Positions 1 through 7,709 of a stretch of DNA of 35,382 nt are shown here, in pieces. A program made the position numbers and the translations under genes. The stretch covers positions 1 through 35,382 of the forward strand of contig JAFEEQ010000010.1 in NCBI GenBank assembly GCA_018241025.1. Direction: 5' to 3'. This stretch comes from Pseudomonadota bacterium (lineage in GTDB: Bacteria > Pseudomonadota > Alphaproteobacteria > Micropepsales > Micropepsaceae). Position 1 is the first letter of the stretch; each line of letters starts with the position of its first letter. The notes beneath the pieces are model-generated. The model was not told the DNA's origin. It made no database searches and was given only the letters and a program-made list of their open reading frames with translations.

Positions 1-58
1 CCTGGTGCTGCTTCAATATTCCGATGATCTGTTCTTCCGTGAACCGGCTACGCTTCAT
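1..58 (-). CDS. IS3-family transposase OrfA, N-terminal fragment (runs off the window)
   Basis: The ATG at 58 on the minus strand gives MKRSRFTEEQIIGILKQHQ before the window ends. This is the very characteristic start of the helix-turn-helix OrfA protein of IS3-family elements (transposase_8 type), which binds the terminal inverted repeats. A GAGGAGA stretch lies just upstream as ribosome binding site. Only 19 residues are visible, so whether the transposase is intact cannot be judged. Confidence 0.85.
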   Translation of the reverse strand, partial: MKRSRFTEEQIIGILKQHQ

Positions 59-122
59 CGTCCGTCTCCTCAGTGGAACGGACTCTAGCCTCTAAACGGG
101 GACATTTCCGGGGAGCACGTCA
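1..122 (-). mobile_element. Left-hand end of an IS3-family insertion sequence (partial)
   Basis: Read on the minus strand, the element starts with TGACGTGCTCCCCGGAAATG at 122 and runs off the window. A TG...CA terminus followed about 60 bases later by a short orfA start is the usual layout of IS3-family ends. The first base of the element is put at 122 because the hemagglutinin-like reading frame to the right loses its own character there and ends at a TAG inside the IS terminus (85-87). The other end and the target duplication are outside the window, so the IS cannot be named exactly. Confidence 0.75.
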
Positions 123-1199
123 CTAGCCATGACGATCCAGCTATAGCCACTGAGTTGGTGACAACTCCGATACCAGTCGCTGGAGCTGTGCCTACACCTC
201 GACGAACCTCCGATATACCCTCCAACCCTTGCGAGAGTGCAGTTGCCGGTATCGAAATGGACTTATAAAGCGGGCTGAGGCGATTGATCCAAGCAATGCC
301 TTCTTCTCCTCGAAACGTCATTACGCTTGTCGTAAGTAGTTCTTGAGAGTCGATCATAGTTCCAAACATTTCGACAGCCTCGGACAGGCCGTTGACCCGG
401 TCGGGTGCAACGCTAATTGATCGGTTGGCTTCGCTGGCCACGACTGCGACTGGAAGACCAGTTGTAGATCCTTCTGAATAATACCCGTCGTGCCCGGTAG
501 TCAGCCGGCCGATATGTCTGCCTAAAGATCCAATTGCGCGATCCAATTCTGCAAATTTGGCATCGATATAAGCCTGCTCGGCGCGATTCTCGGCAAGTCG
601 CGCGTTGTCCACATTCAGAGCGTTCTGCCCTAGTGCCTCTGCGCCCGGATCATCATATGAACTAGCGTCCGGAACGATGTAGTTCTTGCCAGCAACAATC
701 GCGCTGGACGACAGATTGTTGGCTTGCATGAATGCGCCTATTGCACCTGGGTTACTGGTGCCGAGAATTTGTGAAATGCTTTCACCTTGTCGGGCAATGT
801 GGTCATACGAAAATGTCGGCACATGATAATTCAAATCCTGCGCCGTGAGCGGTATGGCGGGTAGCGGCCCGAGCGCGATCTTTCCGGCCTGCTCCTGCAC
901 GCTATCGTCGGTTACCGGACCGCCAAAAATTCCCGCCGCGAGATTGCTCAGGAGAGACGAGACCGTATCGGGCAGTGCGGCCATGATGTTGTCGCCGAAG
1001 TCGGTTCCGTTGATGAGCGAGCGCGTGGCGGCATTTGCGATCATCCCGGCGGTTCCGCTGAGAACGGTAACCCCAAACGGCACGCCAGACGTGACGTTTA
1101 CGTGCGTGCTCAGCGACGAATCCATCTGTTGATCGCCGCCCAACTGCTCGCCAACCAGCTCTGCGACGCCGGCACCGACGCCCGCCGCTGCGACTTGGC
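123..1199 (-). pseudogene. Fragment of a large hemagglutinin-like secreted protein, truncated at both ends
   Basis: The minus-strand frame reads a small-residue helix-like stretch (AAAGVGAGVAELVGEQLGG), then INGTDFGDNIMAALPD, which resembles the conserved segment found near the C-terminus of filamentous-hemagglutinin-type proteins. A LysM-like segment follows (HIARQGESISQILG ... GKNYIVPDAS), then an alpha-helical tail. Upstream of about 1199 the frame is only the antisense of an alcohol dehydrogenase, so the N-terminal bulk of the gene is gone. Downstream it runs into the IS end and stops at 85-87 with a few IS-encoded residues. No credible start or upstream signal exists here, so it is a dead remnant. 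The family assignment is from memory of motif style and is moderate; the double truncation is clear from the sequence. Confidence 0.6.
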
Positions 1200-2135
1200 G
1201 ACATACCTGCGCGGCAACCAGGCGCCGGTGAAGTCCTGATCCGCGTCCGTGCTTGCGGCGTCTGTCGGACGGATCTGCATGTCGCCGATGGCGAGCTTCC
1301 GTCGCCAAAGCCATGCCTGGTTCCTGGACACGAGATCGTCGGAACCGTCGAAGCGGTCGGTCGCGGCGTGACGGGCTTCGCCCGCGGCGACAGGGCCGGC
1401 GTCCCCTGGCTCGGCTGGACTTGCGGAACCTGCCGTTTCTGCACACGCGGGCAGGAAAACCTCTGCGACAACGCCCGGTTCACGGGCTACACGCTGGATG
1501 GCGGCTATGCCGAATACGTCACCGCGGACGCGCGCTACTGTTTTCGCATACCTGCCGGCTACGACGACATCGAGGCCGCGCCGCTGTTGTGTGCCGGCCT
1601 GATCGGCTATCGCGCTTTGGCGATGGCCGGCGGTGCGAAACGTCTCGGTCTCTATGGCTTCGGCGCGGCCGCGCACATCGCGGCCCAGGTCGCACGCCAT
1701 GGCGGTCAAGACGTATATGCCTTCACCAGACCGGGTGATGACACCGGCCAGCGCTTTGCCCTTTCTCTGGGCGCCGTCTGGGCCGGAGGCTCGGAGGTTC
1801 GCCCACCCCAGGCGCTCGATGCGGCGATCATTTTCGCCCCGGTCGGTGCACTGGTGCCTGCGGCGCTGTCGGCGACGGCGAAAGGCGGCGTCGTGATCTG
1901 TGCCGGCATCCATATGAGCGATATTCCGGCATTTCCCTACGCGCTGCTCTGGGGCGAGCGTACGCTGCGTTCGGTCGCCAATCTGACGCGCCGCGACGGC
2001 GAAGCGTTCTTCGCTATTGCCGCCGAGACGCGGATACGCACGAGTGTGCGGCCTTATGCGCTCGCCGATGCGAACGTCGCTCTGGCGGATTTGCGTGAAG
2101 GCCGCATCGAGGGTGCTGCGGTACTCACGCCTTGA
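1182..2135 (+). pseudogene. Zinc-dependent alcohol dehydrogenase, 5'-truncated
   Basis: This is a medium-chain zinc alcohol dehydrogenase of the AdhA type, which would interconvert alcohols and aldehydes with NAD(H). Homology begins in mid-protein at PLRLGDIPARQPGAGEVL (from about 1185). It continues through the catalytic-zinc Cys in ACGVCRTDLHV, the GHE motif, the structural zinc site C-x2-C-x2-C-x7-C (CGTCRFCTRGQENLC) and a Rossmann segment (LYGFGAAAHIAAQVA), to a normal C-terminus. The frame is open back to the TGA at 1092, but no ATG or GTG occurs in it before the GTG at 1368. That GTG lies beyond the catalytic Cys and GHE motif, so a product from it could not be active. The missing 20 or so N-terminal residues were replaced by the hemagglutinin fragment. 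It ends only 8 bases from the convergent TPR gene. Confidence 0.8.
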
Positions 2136-2143
2136 TATGCCGT

Positions 2144-3100
2144 TCAGGCGCCGGAAGGGCCTCGTACCGGCAGTCGAAAGCCATATTTGCCGAGGCGCGC
2201 TTCGATCCCCGGCTCGACGGCTTTTGCGGCAGCGACGTCACGCTGGCCTCCGGCGTCGCGAAGCGAAAGTCTCGCGAGGCCCCGTCCATACAAGGACGAT
2301 GCGAAACGCGGCTCGAGCGCCAATGCCCTGTTGAAACTCGCAACGGCATCGCCGAGCCGGTGGAGCCGGATCAGTGCGAAGCCGCGGCTGTCATGGGAAT
2401 AGACGGACTTCGGATCGAGGCGGATCGACTCGTCGCAATCCGCCAGCGCGGCCTTCATCTCGCGATTGGCGGCCACGCGCGCCCAGCAGCGGGAATTCCA
2501 GAGCCGCGCGCGTTCCGGCGCTCCCGCGAGCGCGGCCGAGTATTCGGCAATGGCGAGATCGGGGCGGCCGCGCAGCTGATACAGATGTCCGCGCAACTCC
2601 AGCGTCGCGGAATCGCCCGGAACGAGCTTCAGGGCGTGCGCGAAATCGGCCAGGGCTTCCTTGTCGCGCTTCATCAGCGTGTAGGCAGCGCCGCGATTGC
2701 GGTAGGCGGCCGGTTCGCCGGGCGCGAGCGCGGCAGCGCGCGTAAAATCCGCCACCGCCTTCATATACTGTCCGGCCATGGCCTCGGTATTGCCGCGCAG
2801 GATCAGCAGGTCCGTCCGCGACGGATCGAGCAGCAGCGCCTTGTCGCAATCGGCAATCGCCTCCTTGAGCCGCCCGTGACCCGACTCTTGAAGGCACAAC
2901 AGCGAGAAGCGGAAGATGGCCATCCTGCGATCGGCGTCGGCTTGCGCCTCGATGTCGGGAATGGAACGGGTGCGCTCGCCGGGGCTTGGATAGCCCGCGC
3001 TGCGCGTCGACAGGAAGAGCGTGCAGGCGGCCACGAGCACGACAGCGGCCGCCATCGCCAGATCATGGATGATATGCCTGGCGTGAGGCGCGACCGTCAT
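2144..3100 (-). CDS. Membrane-anchored TPR-repeat protein
   Basis: The protein has 318 residues. A short cytoplasmic tail and one hydrophobic segment (about residues 14-33) are followed by a linker. About six tetratricopeptide repeats then run from residue 55 to 300, with typical signatures such as AIADCDKALLLDP, AVADFTRAAALAPGEPAAY, AIAEYSAALAGAPERARLW and AVASFNRALALEP. The TPR part probably sits in the periplasm as a protein-protein scaffold. The start codon is one base after the stop of the universal stress gene upstream, so the two are almost certainly translated from one message and share its FixK/FNR-type control. Its partner is unknown. Confidence 0.85.
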   Translation of the reverse strand: MTVAPHARHIIHDLAMAAAVVLVAACTLFLSTRSAGYPSPGERTRSIPDIEAQADADRRMAIFRFSLLCLQESGHGRLKEAIADCDKALLLDPSRTDLLILRGNTEAMAGQYMKAVADFTRAAALAPGEPAAYRNRGAAYTLMKRDKEALADFAHALKLVPGDSATLELRGHLYQLRGRPDLAIAEYSAALAGAPERARLWNSRCWARVAANREMKAALADCDESIRLDPKSVYSHDSRGFALIRLHRLGDAVASFNRALALEPRFASSLYGRGLARLSLRDAGGQRDVAAAKAVEPGIEARLGKYGFRLPVRGPSGA

Positions 3101-3101
3101 C

Positions 3102-3956
3102 TCAGTGTGCCATCAGCACAGGAAGCCCGGCCCCGTGCAGGACGCGCCGCGTAAAGCCGCCGAAGACGAATTCGCGCGCGCGGTCGTGGCCATAGGCGCC
3201 CATCACGAGGACGCCGGCATGCAATTCCGAGGTTGCCGTATCGAGGATCGCCGGACACGGATCGCGCCCGTCGCTGTCGAGGATGCGGATGTGGGCCTCG
3301 ACGCCATGCCGTTCGAGATGGATGGCGAGGCTTCGGGCGGATGCGCGGATGGCGGATTCGTCCTTGCCCTCTTCGCATGCGCTGACGATGTAGACTTTCT
3401 TCGCGGCGCAAAGCAGCGGCAACGCCGCGGCCACGGCGCGTGCGGCGCAGGCGCTTTCCTTCCAGGCAATGGCCGCGATCGAAAAGTCGGGGCTGGTCGC
3501 ATCGGGCGGCGCAATGAGAACCGGCCGGCCGCAGCCGACAATCAGCCCGATCGCTTCCGTGCTGGTCAGATCGCTCGCCCCGGCCGGCCGGCCGAGCACG
3601 ACGAGATCGTTGTAGTACGCCCGGCGGATGGCGGCCTTCGCGCAATCGCCTTCCACCTCGCTCCAGGAAGCATCGGACAGCGCAAGGTCCTTCTTCGCGC
3701 ACGCTGCCTCGTAGACCGCGCGCGAGCGGGCGCAGATCTGCCGGTCGGCGTCCATGATGGATTCGACGAGCTGGCCGGTGAATGCCGCGCTCTCCGCATT
3801 GATCGAGGTCGAGTAGTAGGCGAGTTCGGCGGGACCAAGGTGGATATGGAGCGCGTCGACATGGCCGCCCGCGGGTCTCGCTGCCGCGGCGGCGAGTTCA
3901 AGCGCCGCGGGCGTCAGAGCGCCGTTCAAGCCGGTCACGAGAATGGACTTGTACAT
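3102..3956 (-). CDS. Universal stress protein, tandem UspA domains
   Basis: The 284-residue protein has two UspA-like halves (about 1-145 and 155-284). The first half starts MYKSILVTGLNG; the second ends with LVMGAYGHDRAREFVFGG, matching the ATP-binding loop G-x2-G-x9-G, although the usual Ser/Thr after the last Gly is a Gly. Tandem UspA proteins bind adenine nucleotides and support survival in starvation or low oxygen. It is the first gene of a two-gene operon with the TPR protein. A FixK/FNR-like box lies upstream (4012-4025), centred 62.5 nt from the ATG, which predicts a leader of about 20 nt. It is a paralogue of the protein at 5300-6154. Confidence 0.9.
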   Translation of the reverse strand: MYKSILVTGLNGALTPAALELAAAAARPAGGHVDALHIHLGPAELAYYSTSINAESAAFTGQLVESIMDADRQICARSRAVYEAACAKKDLALSDASWSEVEGDCAKAAIRRAYYNDLVVLGRPAGASDLTSTEAIGLIVGCGRPVLIAPPDATSPDFSIAAIAWKESACAARAVAAALPLLCAAKKVYIVSACEEGKDESAIRASARSLAIHLERHGVEAHIRILDSDGRDPCPAILDTATSELHAGVLVMGAYGHDRAREFVFGGFTRRVLHGAGLPVLMAH

Positions 3957-4011
3957 CGCATCTACTCACCACTGTGAGACGTTACGATGCGCCCCAGGTG
4001 TCGTGACGTGC

Positions 4012-4025
4012 TTGATCGGCGTCAA
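4012..4025 (-). promoter_or_regulatory. FixK/FNR-like box for the usp-TPR operon
   Basis: TTGATCGGCGTCAA is a perfect match to the rhizobial FixK pattern TTGA/C-N6-TCAA and has one mismatch to the FNR pattern TTGAT-N4-ATCAA. It is centred at 4018.5. If the activator sits at -41.5, transcription starts near 3977, about 20 nt before the ATG at 3956. It lies in the 83-base gap after the DUF4010 gene, showing that the usp-TPR pair has its own promoter. Confidence 0.75.
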
Positions 4026-4039
4026 CCGACTGTGCGGAT

Positions 4040-5293
4040 TCAGCTCCAACCCCACGCGGCCACGGTGCCCGATGCAAGCGAAGCGAGAACCGCTGCGCCC
4101 AGAAGGTTGAGGAAGAGCCGGCGCGATCCGAAAATCGCGCCGACGCCCGTTTTGCAAACGACATTTGCAAGGGCGGCAACGGCAATGACGTCTGCGGCCA
4201 GTCTCGGCGTGATGGTATCGCCGACCATGCGTGCCGCCGACAGCGTGATCGGGTCGACATCGACCAGTCCGGAAATCGCCGCAAGCGGCACCAGTCCCAG
4301 TCCGGAATTTCCGGTGCCGGCGAGCTTGGCGATCAGTGTGACAGCCGCGAGCAACAGGCCGAATTTGAACACTTCATCGAGCTCGAACGGATCCTTCAGG
4401 GCCAGCACCGGCTCGCCGTTTGCTGCGGCGGCCCGGCGATAGAACAGGGTCGACAGAACGACGAGCACGGCAATCGCAGGCGCAAACAACGTGCTCAGTG
4501 GAACCAGGAGCGCGGGGCTCAGCCCGACGGCGATGGCGCTCATCCGCAGGATGGAGACGGCCCAGGCCACGGTGATGCCCGAGGTCAGGGGTGCGGCGGC
4601 CTGCGGCCGGATTTTCGACAGCCGGGCATAGGCGAGCGTCACCGCGGTCGAGGAAACGAGCCCGCCCGCCGCCGCGCCCAACACCAGTCCGGTTCGTTCG
4701 CCCGTCAGGCGCACGCAGATGTACCCGACATAGGATACGGCCGCGATGATCACCATCACGATCCAGAGCTGGCGTGGATTGAGCGCGTTCCAGGGATCGA
4801 CCGGATGATCGGGCAGGATCGGTAAGAGCACGAAAGTCATGGCGAGCAGGAGCAGCGCCGCGCGCAATTCTTCCCAGGTGAGCCGCAGCACGAACTGATG
4901 CAGCAGGCGCCGCTCGGCCAGAACGAAGGTCGCGACGATCGCGGCAGCGGCGGCGACGGCCATGCTGCCGAGCACCGCATAGGCGCCGAGGGCAAAGGTC
5001 AGCAGACCGGCGATCAATCCGGTCGCCGAAACACTGCCGCTGACGACGCTCTCGCGCCACTCGAACAGCGCCAGAGCTGCGGCGAAGGTCGCGAAGGCGA
5101 CGTCGAGAAACGCGCCGCCGGCTTCGCCCTGCAGGGCCGCCGCGATACCGCCGAGCAGGCCGGTCAGCGCATAGGTCCGCACGCCCGCCGCGCGCGAGCC
5201 GTCCTTTCCTTCGCGTTCCTGCCAGCCGCGCTCGATCCCGATCAGGAGTCCGAGAGCCAGCGCAAGCGCCAGTCGTTGCAGCAGATCGAGCAT
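4040..5293 (-). CDS. MgtC/SapB-family membrane protein with DUF4010 domain
   Basis: The protein has 417 residues and is strongly hydrophobic, with about 11-13 predicted membrane spans. The N-terminal 140 residues carry the MgtC signature (LGLLIGIERGWQERE, then RAAGVRTYALTGLLGG). The rest corresponds to DUF4010, with conserved-looking PVDPWNALNPRQLW and a C-terminal half rich in small residues. MgtC homologues are linked to survival under low magnesium or inside hosts; the substrate or partner of the DUF4010 type is not known. It follows the universal stress gene by 6 bases and is therefore in its operon. The ATG at 5293 is the natural start because the MgtC signature begins immediately. Confidence 0.85.
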   Translation of the reverse strand: MLDLLQRLALALALGLLIGIERGWQEREGKDGSRAAGVRTYALTGLLGGIAAALQGEAGGAFLDVAFATFAAALALFEWRESVVSGSVSATGLIAGLLTFALGAYAVLGSMAVAAAAAIVATFVLAERRLLHQFVLRLTWEELRAALLLLAMTFVLLPILPDHPVDPWNALNPRQLWIVMVIIAAVSYVGYICVRLTGERTGLVLGAAAGGLVSSTAVTLAYARLSKIRPQAAAPLTSGITVAWAVSILRMSAIAVGLSPALLVPLSTLFAPAIAVLVVLSTLFYRRAAAANGEPVLALKDPFELDEVFKFGLLLAAVTLIAKLAGTGNSGLGLVPLAAISGLVDVDPITLSAARMVGDTITPRLAADVIAVAALANVVCKTGVGAIFGSRRLFLNLLGAAVLASLASGTVAAWGWS

Positions 5294-5299
5294 GGCCCG

Positions 5300-6154
5300 C
5301 TAGTGCGAGAGGAATACCGGCACAGGGGGCGCGTCCAGCATGCTCCGTGTGGCCCCACCGAGGACGAATTCGCGCAGCCGCGAATGGCCATAGGCACCCA
5401 TGACCAGAAGCGATGCGTCGACCCCCGTCAGGAAGCTGTCGATCGCGGCGGCGGCCGAACGTCCGGCAGCATCGATATCGCGGAATTCGGCCTCGACGCC
5501 GTGCGCCTGCAGATGCTTCGCCATCTCGCGATGGGCATGCTTGGAGGCAATATGCTTCTCGCCCCGCACCGTGACGACATGAACCTTCGCTGCCTTCTCG
5601 AGCAGCGGCATCGCCTCGCCGAGGGCGCGCGCGGCGGGCGCGCCGAAATCCCAGGCGACGACGACGCTGTTCAATAGTGGGCCAGGCTTGAAACCAACCG
5701 GGCCGGGCAGCACCAGCACCGGCCGGCCGGACCCGAAGATGGTCGTTTCGGCATGCCATTGCTCGACGCCATAGCTGTCCTGGAGCGGAATCACGGTCAT
5801 GTCGTGGAGCTTGGCATGCTCGATGAGTGCGTCCGGCAGTGTGAAAGCCGAACTCCGGGCGAGCACCGTGTCGTGGTCGACGCCGAACCGCTTCGCCGCT
5901 TCCTGGAACCGCGCGAGCAGAGCCTTGGCGTTGGTGCCGCTCTTGATGCTCTCTTCACGCGCCATTTCGCGCAGATCCACGACCATCCGCGTGAACGCGC
6001 CGCTGGAGCGGACGAAGTCGAACTCCGCTTCGAAGGTCAACGCAGTTGTCCGGCAGCCGAGCTCCGCGGCGATTGCGAGCGTCCGATCGATGCTGGCATC
6101 TGGCGTCCGGTCGGGATAGCTGGCGAGTGAGAGCAGAACGTCCTTGATGGCCAT
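5300..6154 (-). CDS. Universal stress protein, tandem UspA domains
   Basis: The 284-residue protein has two UspA domains. The second ends with LVMGAYGHSRLREFVLGGAT, the ATP-binding loop G-x2-G-x9-G, again without the Ser/Thr directly after it. The frame could be extended upstream to 6208, but the ATG at 6154 is preferred. It has a GGGAGG ribosome binding site 5 nt away, the family's usual MAIKDVLL-type start, and a FixK/FNR-like box (6208-6221) centred 60.5 nt upstream that would otherwise lie inside the coding region. It leads the operon with the MgtC/DUF4010 gene and is a paralogue of the protein at 3102-3956. Confidence 0.9.
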   Translation of the reverse strand: MAIKDVLLSLASYPDRTPDASIDRTLAIAAELGCRTTALTFEAEFDFVRSSGAFTRMVVDLREMAREESIKSGTNAKALLARFQEAAKRFGVDHDTVLARSSAFTLPDALIEHAKLHDMTVIPLQDSYGVEQWHAETTIFGSGRPVLVLPGPVGFKPGPLLNSVVVAWDFGAPAARALGEAMPLLEKAAKVHVVTVRGEKHIASKHAHREMAKHLQAHGVEAEFRDIDAAGRSAAAAIDSFLTGVDASLLVMGAYGHSRLREFVLGGATRSMLDAPPVPVFLSH

Positions 6155-6207
6155 CGATGCCTCCCAAAACAAGGCAAATTCAATATTCCGAAGGACGTCT
6201 GCCGGCA

Positions 6208-6221
6208 TTGCGCAGGATCAA
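6208..6221 (-). promoter_or_regulatory. FixK/FNR-like box for the usp-DUF4010 operon
   Basis: On the minus strand the site reads TTGATCCTGCGCAA, that is TTGA-N6-GCAA; on the plus strand it is TTGC-N6-TCAA, fitting the FixK consensus TTGA/C-N6-TCAA. It is centred 60.5 nt from the ATG at 6154. With activator binding at -41.5, transcription would start near 6173, and TATTGA (complement of 6180-6185) could be the -10 element. It is one of two boxes in this divergent intergenic region. Confidence 0.6.
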
Positions 6222-6274
6222 CGATCCGCCCAGGCGAGCGTGACGGAGCTCCGGTGGCGGCAAGGTCGTGTCCC

Positions 6275-6288
6275 TTGATTTCGCTCAA
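6275..6288 (+). promoter_or_regulatory. FixK/FNR-like box for the MBL-phosphorylase-PRPP operon
   Basis: TTGATTTCGCTCAA is a perfect TTGA-N6-TCAA site and has one mismatch to the FNR consensus TTGAT-N4-ATCAA. It is centred at 6281.5. Binding at -41.5 predicts a transcript start near 6323, which lies downstream of the ATG at 6300. That start could not be used from this promoter; the TTG at 6342 could. Confidence 0.75.
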
Positions 6289-6341
6289 TCCCCGGCACAA
6301 TGGGGTACGCGACGATTGTCTGGCGAAGAATGGAGCCCTGC

Positions 6342-7709
6342 TTGGTCGATCTGACGTTCCTGGGAGGTGCCGGGACGGTCACCGGTTCGAAATACCTTCT
6401 CGAGCGTGACGGCGTTCGCATCCTGGTCGATTGCGGCTTGTTCCAGGGTCTCAAGGTCCATCGCCTGAAGAACTGGGCACAGCTGCCGGTCGCACCCGCA
6501 TCGCTGTCGGCCGTGGTCCTGACGCATGCGCATATCGACCATTCCGGCGCGTTGCCATTGCTCGTCCGTGAGGGTTACCGCGGGCCGATATTCTGCACCG
6601 GAGCGACGCGGGACCTCTGCGGCATCCTTCTGCCGGATGCGGCGCATCTCCAGGAGAAGGACGCCGACTTCGCCAACCGCCATGGCTTTTCCCGTCACAA
6701 GCCGGCGCTGCCGCTTTACACCCAGGCCGATGCCGCCAGGGCACTCGAACAGTTGAGAACCGTCGCGTTCGGCGAAACCCTGGAGTTGCCCGGTGGTGCG
6801 GCCGCCCGTTTCCGGCGTGCGGGACACATCCTTGGCGCAGCCATGATCGATATCGCCTGGGGTGGAACGCGCATCCAGTTCTCCGGCGATCTCGGCCGGA
6901 TGGGCGATCCGATGATGCTCGATCCGGAGCCGCCATCGGATGCCGACTACCTGATCGTCGAATCGACCTATGGCGACCGGCTGCATTCGCCCCTCGACGC
7001 GGGCGCGGCGCTCGGTGCCGTGATCGACCGGGTCGAGAAGCGCGGCGGCACAGTGATCGTCCCGGCTTTCGCGGTCGGCCGCGCCCAGCTCATGCTCTAT
7101 CACCTGCATCGCCTGCGCGAGTCCGGCCGACTGTCGAAGAAGCTGCCGATCTATGTCGACAGCCCCATGGCAACCGATGCCACGACGATCTTCCGCGCCC
7201 ATCCGGACGATCATCGTCTTGCGCCGTCGGCCTGTGCCGATATCTTCCGCATCGCTCACTATGTCCGGGACGGCGAGGAGTCGCGTGCCGTCACCGCCGA
7301 TCCGTCGCCCAAGATCGTCATTTCCGCCAGCGGCATGGCCAGTGGCGGGCGCGTATTGCATCATCTCAAGCGCTATGCCCCCGATGCGAACAGCGCCATC
7401 GTCTTCACCGGCTTCCAGTCGGAGGGAACGCGCGGCGCTGCGATGGTGCGGGGAACGGACATGATCAAGATTCACGGTAGCTACTATCCGGTGCGCGCGG
7501 AGATCGCCAATCTCGACATGCTTTCGGCGCATGCCGATCGGGCCGAATTGATGGGCTGGCTGAAGCGGGCGCCGCGCGCGCCGAAGCAGGTCTTCGTCAC
7601 CCATGGCGAACCGCTCGCCGCCGACACACTGCGCCGCAAGATCGTCGAAGAGCTGGGATGGACCGCCACCGCGCCCGAAATGCGCGACTGCGTGAGGCTC
7701 GACGGGTGA
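6342..7709 (+). CDS. Beta-CASP metallo-beta-lactamase-fold RNase-like protein
   Basis: The 455-residue protein has the beta-CASP architecture seen in CPSF73-like and bacterial RNA-processing nucleases. It has a metallo-beta-lactamase zinc motif H-x-H-x-D-H (HAHIDHSG, residues 62-69), motif A-like VESTYGD, AGHILGAAM, the SGMASGGR element and a C-terminal SAHAD motif. It probably cleaves or trims RNA with two zinc ions in the cytoplasm. The start is uncertain: ATGs at 6300 and 6330 are in frame but lack a good ribosome binding site. The TTG at 6342 has GGAG 6 nt upstream and lies 60.5 nt from the FixK-type box centre, the same distance as in the divergent gene. It is the first gene of a three-gene operon; its TGA overlaps the next start (GTGA). 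Confidence 0.9.
   Translation: MVDLTFLGGAGTVTGSKYLLERDGVRILVDCGLFQGLKVHRLKNWAQLPVAPASLSAVVLTHAHIDHSGALPLLVREGYRGPIFCTGATRDLCGILLPDAAHLQEKDADFANRHGFSRHKPALPLYTQADAARALEQLRTVAFGETLELPGGAAARFRRAGHILGAAMIDIAWGGTRIQFSGDLGRMGDPMMLDPEPPSDADYLIVESTYGDRLHSPLDAGAALGAVIDRVEKRGGTVIVPAFAVGRAQLMLYHLHRLRESGRLSKKLPIYVDSPMATDATTIFRAHPDDHRLAPSACADIFRIAHYVRDGEESRAVTADPSPKIVISASGMASGGRVLHHLKRYAPDANSAIVFTGFQSEGTRGAAMVRGTDMIKIHGSYYPVRAEIANLDMLSAHADRAELMGWLKRAPRAPKQVFVTHGEPLAADTLRRKIVEELGWTATAPEMRDCVRLDG

Noticed and set aside
1368..2135. The alcohol dehydrogenase as an intact gene starting at the GTG of 1368
   Set aside because: The zinc-ligand Cys and GHE motif lie upstream of this GTG and are coded in the same open frame, showing that the true N-terminus was lost rather than short.
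6155..6208. The upstream extension of the second universal stress protein (start at 6208)
   Set aside because: It has no ribosome binding site, its residues are not UspA-like and it would overlap the predicted promoter; the ATG at 6154 has a strong GGGAGG site.
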